64,000 nt of DNA from Novosphingobium rosa NBRC 15208 (GTDB taxonomy: Bacteria; Pseudomonadota; Alphaproteobacteria; Sphingomonadales; Sphingomonadaceae), in assembly GCF_001598555.1 (NCBI RefSeq), contig NZ_BCZE01000009.1, positions 140,839-204,838 on the forward strand, read 5' to 3'. Every line of letters starts with the position of its first letter. Position 1 is the stretch's first letter. Shown piece by piece: positions 60,707-64,000 of this stretch. The translations under genes were made by a program, and so were the position numbers. A model generated the notes under the pieces. The model was not told the DNA's origin, ran no database searches, and saw nothing but the letters and a program-made list of their open reading frames with translations.

Positions 60707-61153
60707 ATGGATGAGCTGGACCCGCTGGGGTTCGAAACCCAGGAATGGCCCTTTTACTGGCTCACCCGAGCCACGGGCCTCTATCTCAGCCGGTTGGAGC
60801 GTTCGCTCAAGGCTGAAGGGCTGGATGTGGCGCGTTACCGGGTGCTGATGTGCGTGCGCCCGGGGCAGGCGCGCAGCATTGGCGAGATCGCCGAACTGGC
60901 GATTGTGAAACTGCCCACCATGTTGAAGATCGTCCAGCGCATGCAGGCCGACGGGCTGGTCCTGGCCCGCCCGCGCGAGGAGGATGGCCGTTTCACCGAT
61001 GTCACCCTGACATCGGCGGGGGTGGATGCCCGCCAGCGCGTCTGGCACATGGCCCACAGCATTTACGAAAAGGCTTTTTCCGGTGACACACCGCCCGATC
61101 GCGTAACGGTGAACGAGCAGATGGCCCGCATTGTCGCCCGGCTGAGCGACTGA
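60707..61153 (+). CDS. MarR-family regulator, IacR-like
   Basis: 148 residues from ATG 60707 with AAGGA eight bases upstream (ATGs at 60680 and 60683 are alternatives). Winged helix-turn-helix: RYRVLMCVRPGQARSIGEIAELAIVKLPTMLKIVQRMQADGLV and the wing RPREEDGRFTDVTLT. IAA-degradation clusters of the iac type carry a MarR repressor (IacR) that responds to the auxin; the position next to the amidase, iacA and iacB supports that reading here. Confidence 0.75.
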   Translation: MDELDPLGFETQEWPFYWLTRATGLYLSRLERSLKAEGLDVARYRVLMCVRPGQARSIGEIAELAIVKLPTMLKIVQRMQADGLVLARPREEDGRFTDVTLTSAGVDARQRVWHMAHSIYEKAFSGDTPPDRVTVNEQMARIVARLSD

Positions 61154-61158
61154 TCGCA

Positions 61159-61183
61159 GCCTCCCACGCGTGGCGCGGGAGGC
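61159..61183 (+). terminator. hairpin after the MarR gene
   Basis: GCCTCCC and GGGAGGC pair around ACGCGTGGCGC, five bases after the MarR stop codon; no T-run. Confidence 0.4.
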
Positions 61184-61243
61184 AGGCGCCACGGTCATGC
61201 CGGTTCCTTGCGCAATGCGTACTGTCTTTGCGCATCTCGATAT

Positions 61244-61255
61244 TTGAAAAGTCAA
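61244..61255. promoter_or_regulatory. candidate MarR/IacR operator
   Basis: TTGA-AAAG-TCAA is a short inverted repeat 23-34 bp before the amidase ATG, where a repressor would block transcription of the iac genes. TTGCGCA occurs twice just upstream (about 61208 and 61229). Tentative. Confidence 0.3.
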
Positions 61256-61277
61256 CTAACCAGCCTAACTCTTCTGC

Positions 61278-62450
61278 ATGGAAGAGGGACACACCAGAGA
61301 AACCGCCACAACCGGCCTGATCGCCGCTTTCGATCTGGGTGAGGGGGCGCTGCGCGTTGCGGTCAAGGACTGCATCGATATCGCGGGCCTGCCAACACGA
61401 CAGGGCAGCGCGGTCTTTGCAGAACAGCCGCCCGCTGCCGCTCATGCGGAACTGGTCGACAATCTGCTGGCATCGGGCGCATGGCGGATCGTCGGCAAGG
61501 CGGCCATGCATGAGCTGGCCTTTGGCGTCACCGGCGTGAACCCGTGGGGCGGCACGCCCGTCAACCCGCAATGGCCGGACCGGATCGTGGGCGGCTCGTC
61601 GAGCGGGTCTGCCGCGGCGGTCGCTTCGGGCACGGTCGATATGGCGATCGGCACCGATACGGGCGGATCGGTGCGCCTGCCCGCAGCCTGCTGCGGCGTG
61701 ATCGGTTTCAAGCCCGGGCTGGGCGTGGTCAGCCGCCGGGGGGTGCATCCCGGCAAGAGTTCTCTCGATTGCGCTGGCGTTTTCGCGCGCAGCATGGATG
61801 TCATCGAGCAGGCGATGCAGGCGCTGGTGCCGGGCTTTGCCCGCGCCGATGCGCCGGGCCCCATCCGTCTCCTGCGCCTGTCACCGAAGGTCGATCTTGC
61901 GGTGGAGGCGGCGTTCTCCGCAGCCTTGGCGCGCCTGCCTGTAACGCTGAGGGATGGAGAGCTTCCCGCCCTTGAAGGGGCTTTCGGCGCCAGCCTCGTC
62001 ATCATGGGGGCCGAGAACTGGGCGGCGCTGGGCCCCTATGCCGATCACCCCGCCATGGGGGAGGACGTCAGGGCGCGTCTGAAGCTGGGCGGGGAGCAGA
62101 CCGCTCAGGGCATTGCCGAGGCTGAACAGTTGCGCGGCGCCCTGATCGCCCAGATCGACGGGTTGCTCGAACAGGCCGACGCGCTGGTGTTGCCCACCCT
62201 GCCAATCATTCCGCCCACGCTGGCCGAAGCGCATGACGCGCGCGCCGTGGTGCCGCTCACGCGGCTGGTGAGGCCTTTCAACCTGTCGGGCCATCCCGCG
62301 ATCACCCTGCCGATCCGCACGGTTCAGGGGCTGCCTGCCGGCGTGCAATTGGTCGGTCGACGGGGCGGCGATGCCGCCCTGCTGGCACTGGCGAGCAAGA
62401 TTTTCGAAGCGTTGAACCAACAACCCGACACCGGAGAGGTGAGAGTATGA
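61278..62450 (+). CDS. iacH: amidase-signature hydrolase, IacH-like
   Basis: 390 residues. The amidase-signature Ser-Ser-Lys triad is visible: Lys in RVAVKDCIDIAGLPT, the Ser/Gly-rich core RIVGGSSSGSAAAVASG and the nucleophile Ser in GTDTGGSVRLPAACCG. Iac clusters contain such an amidase (iacH). Turning indole-3-acetamide into indole-3-acetate is the obvious idea, but the role of IacH in the pathway is not settled. It overlaps iacA by 4 bp. No clear ribosome site precedes the ATG. Confidence 0.75.
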   Translation: MEEGHTRETATTGLIAAFDLGEGALRVAVKDCIDIAGLPTRQGSAVFAEQPPAAAHAELVDNLLASGAWRIVGKAAMHELAFGVTGVNPWGGTPVNPQWPDRIVGGSSSGSAAAVASGTVDMAIGTDTGGSVRLPAACCGVIGFKPGLGVVSRRGVHPGKSSLDCAGVFARSMDVIEQAMQALVPGFARADAPGPIRLLRLSPKVDLAVEAAFSAALARLPVTLRDGELPALEGAFGASLVIMGAENWAALGPYADHPAMGEDVRARLKLGGEQTAQGIAEAEQLRGALIAQIDGLLEQADALVLPTLPIIPPTLAEAHDARAVVPLTRLVRPFNLSGHPAITLPIRTVQGLPAGVQLVGRRGGDAALLALASKIFEALNQQPDTGEVRV

Positions 62451-63598
62451 CTGCTGTGGCACAACTGCACGGCAGGGCGCAGGATAACGCCCTGGACACT
62501 TTGCTGACCATGGTTTCAGCCCGAGCGGCGCATTATGGCGAGGATCAGCAGATTGACGCCGAGACCGTCGAAGCGATGAAGGCGGCGGGCGTCTATCGCG
62601 CGCTGGTGCCCGCCCGCTTTGGCGGCGACGAGAAAAGCCCCGCCGATTTTCTGCGGCTGATCGAGGCGATCTCTGCTCGCGATGGCTCGGCGGGCTGGGT
62701 GGCCAGCTTCGGTGTCTCGCATATGTATCTGGCCTCGCTGCCCGAGGCCACGCTGACCAGCCTTTATGCCGATGGGCCCGATGTGGTGTTCGCCGGGGCC
62801 ATCTTCCCGCCCCAGCCCGCCGTGGCGGTCGATGGCGGCTATCGCGTCTCGGGCCGCTGGCCCTTCGGCAGCGGATCGCCCGGCGCCTCGCTGATCGGCG
62901 TGGGCATCAAGGTCGAGGGGGCCGCTGCCTCGGGCCTGCCGCGCATGGCGGTCATGCCTGCCGACAAGGTCCGCATTGCGCCCAATTGGGATGTGATGGG
63001 GCTGCGCGGCACCGGCAGCCATGATCTGGTGGTCGAGGATGTCTTCGTGCCCGAGGCATGGACCTTCGTGCGCGGCGCGCCGCCCACCATAGATCTGCCC
63101 GCCTATCGCTACCCTTCCATGGCGCTGGCTGCGCAGGTGCTGGCGGTGGTCGGGCTGGGTGTGGCGCGCGCGGCGCTCGATCTGATGGCGCAGATGGCGG
63201 GCAAGCGCGCCTCGATCACCGGCGCGCCGGTGATGGCGGATCGCGCCAATGTGCAGGTCGCGCTGGCCAAGGGCGAGGGCGAATGGCAGGCCACCCGCGC
63301 CTGGTTCTATGATGTGACCGAGCAGGCCTATGCCAAGGTTCTGGCCGGTGACACGCCGAGCCGCGAAGAGGTGACGCTGATCCGCATGGCGGCCACGCAG
63401 GCCGCACGCACCGGCGCGGATGTGACAAGGCTGATGTTCGAGCAGGCCGGCACGGCGGGCATCTTCAACAACCATCCCTTCTCGCGCCTGTTGCAGGATG
63501 CGCTGGTGGTCAACCAGCACGCCTTCCTGAACGAGGCCACCTGGCAGAGCGCGGGCAAGAGCCTGCTCGGGCTCGACGCCCCCGCCGGCTACCCCTGA
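62447..63598 (+). CDS. iacA: indole-3-acetate monooxygenase-like flavoprotein
   Basis: 383 residues of the acyl-CoA-dehydrogenase/flavin-monooxygenase group D fold (IDAETVEAMKAAGVYRALVP, ISARDGSAGWVASFGVSH, SGRWPFGSGSPGASLIG, DVMGLRGTGSHDLVVEDVFVP). The active-site Glu of true acyl-CoA dehydrogenases is not evident, as in IacA and HpaC2-type monooxygenases. IacA starts auxin breakdown by hydroxylating indole-3-acetate, using reduced flavin from a separate reductase. Identification rests on the neighbours: MarR, amidase and IacB. Confidence 0.8.
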   Translation: MTAVAQLHGRAQDNALDTLLTMVSARAAHYGEDQQIDAETVEAMKAAGVYRALVPARFGGDEKSPADFLRLIEAISARDGSAGWVASFGVSHMYLASLPEATLTSLYADGPDVVFAGAIFPPQPAVAVDGGYRVSGRWPFGSGSPGASLIGVGIKVEGAAASGLPRMAVMPADKVRIAPNWDVMGLRGTGSHDLVVEDVFVPEAWTFVRGAPPTIDLPAYRYPSMALAAQVLAVVGLGVARAALDLMAQMAGKRASITGAPVMADRANVQVALAKGEGEWQATRAWFYDVTEQAYAKVLAGDTPSREEVTLIRMAATQAARTGADVTRLMFEQAGTAGIFNNHPFSRLLQDALVVNQHAFLNEATWQSAGKSLLGLDAPAGYP

Positions 63599-63624
63599 TC
63601 CCGCTCTTACCGAAAGGCTTTCCC

Positions 63625-63984
63625 ATGACCGACACAATCAAGCCGCTGCGCGTTCTCTTCTGCGGGGCCGTGCTCCAGAACTTCTTCGACCTGCCCGCCG
63701 CCGAGATCGGCAAGGTCTGGACCGCCACCGGCGAGATGCTCAAGGGCATCCGCGATCTGCCCGGCGTCACCGTGCTGGGCACGCTGGACGATGATGAGAC
63801 CATGGTCGGCACCTCGCCCAATGGCTGGCCCTGGACCTTCTACATCCTGGCCGATGTGCCCGACCGCGCCACGGTGGTGGCCGCCTGCAACCTGTTCCGC
63901 ACCATTCAGGTCGGTGAGCACCGGCTGTGGAAATACATGCGCGTGGAAGCGCGCATCGGCCGCGAGCTGGTGATTCCGGCATAA
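63625..63984 (+). CDS. iacB: IacB-like protein
   Basis: 119 residues. The start MTDTIKPLRVLFCGAVLQNFFDLPAAEIGKVW and the later LGTLDDDETMVGTSPNGWPWTFYILADVPD and WKYMRVEARIGRELVIPA are of the IacB type, small proteins found directly after iacA in auxin-degradation clusters. Its biochemical role is not established. It ends 16 bp before the window edge, so iacC (ring-hydroxylating dioxygenase), iacD, iacE and others may follow outside. Confidence 0.75.
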   Translation: MTDTIKPLRVLFCGAVLQNFFDLPAAEIGKVWTATGEMLKGIRDLPGVTVLGTLDDDETMVGTSPNGWPWTFYILADVPDRATVVAACNLFRTIQVGEHRLWKYMRVEARIGRELVIPA

Positions 63985-64000
63985 CTCCACCGAAAGGCAA

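Noticed and set aside
1..64000. CRISPR arrays, tRNA/rRNA genes, transposases or attachment sites
   Set aside because: I found no regularly spaced repeats, no cloverleaf-like sequence I could support, and no transposase- or integrase-like frame.

Overview
The window is GC-rich, tightly packed bacterial DNA. It carries TonB-dependent receptors, an ECF sigma/FecR pair, a NodT-type efflux lipoprotein, beta-ketoadipate genes and an auxin-type (iac) cluster. That mix points to an alphaproteobacterium of the Sphingomonadales (Novosphingobium/Sphingobium-like); the taxonomy is inferred from gene content only. I saw no rRNA, tRNA, CRISPR array or insertion sequence.

Left part (1-24.6 kb). A truncated AbiEi-type antitoxin gene without a toxin partner opens the window, followed by an MscS channel. 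A four-gene, ATGA-coupled aromatic-acid-type efflux operon follows on the minus strand (FUSC, DUF1656, HlyD, outer-membrane factor; 8686 to 3836). A 1286-residue secreted LamG protein lies behind a LacI-type palindrome. Then come a glycosyltransferase-like gene, small membrane proteins, a CsoR/RcnR-type metal sensor with its own operator, a two-gene ABC transporter (double permease plus ATPase with AAA-associated tail), a DUF347 membrane protein, and a minus-strand operon yncE-like / class A acid phosphatase / TonB receptor preceded by a good Pho box.

Aromatic locus 1 (24.6-37 kb). A GMC oxidoreductase and a MetA/SphA-like outer-membrane protein form a minus-strand operon. Next is a CatM/BenM-type LysR gene divergent from catB-catC-catA-benABCD-pcaD-aldehyde dehydrogenase. 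The encoded route is aldehyde, benzoate, catechol, cis,cis-muconate, muconolactone, 3-oxoadipate enol-lactone, 3-oxoadipate. Matches to ATAC-N7-GTAT, the CatM/BenM recognition pattern, lie in front of both transcription units.

Peptide-type locus (37-48.4 kb). A secreted M20 peptidase, a gamma-glutamyltransferase, an STN-domain TonB receptor, an ECF sigma factor, a FecR anti-sigma and a beta-propeller/amidohydrolase fusion look like one surface-signalled uptake and hydrolysis system. An identical 20-bp element lies in the same orientation upstream of the peptidase and of the receptor.

Amine locus (49-53.5 kb). An APC permease, a class III PLP enzyme that resembles ethanolamine-phosphate/phosphohydroxylysine phospho-lyases, an APH-type kinase and a TetR regulator form an operon. 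Its promoter shares a motif with the next catabolic operon.

Aromatic locus 2 (54-64 kb). Hydroxyquinol 1,2-dioxygenase, a Dabb protein and maleylacetate reductase form one operon. A second LysR gene diverges from a second catB-catC-catA-pcaD set. After that come a MarR regulator, an amidase, an IacA-like flavin monooxygenase and IacB, which is the start of an indole-3-acetate (auxin) degradation cluster that runs off the right edge. Its end product, catechol, would feed the adjacent cat genes.
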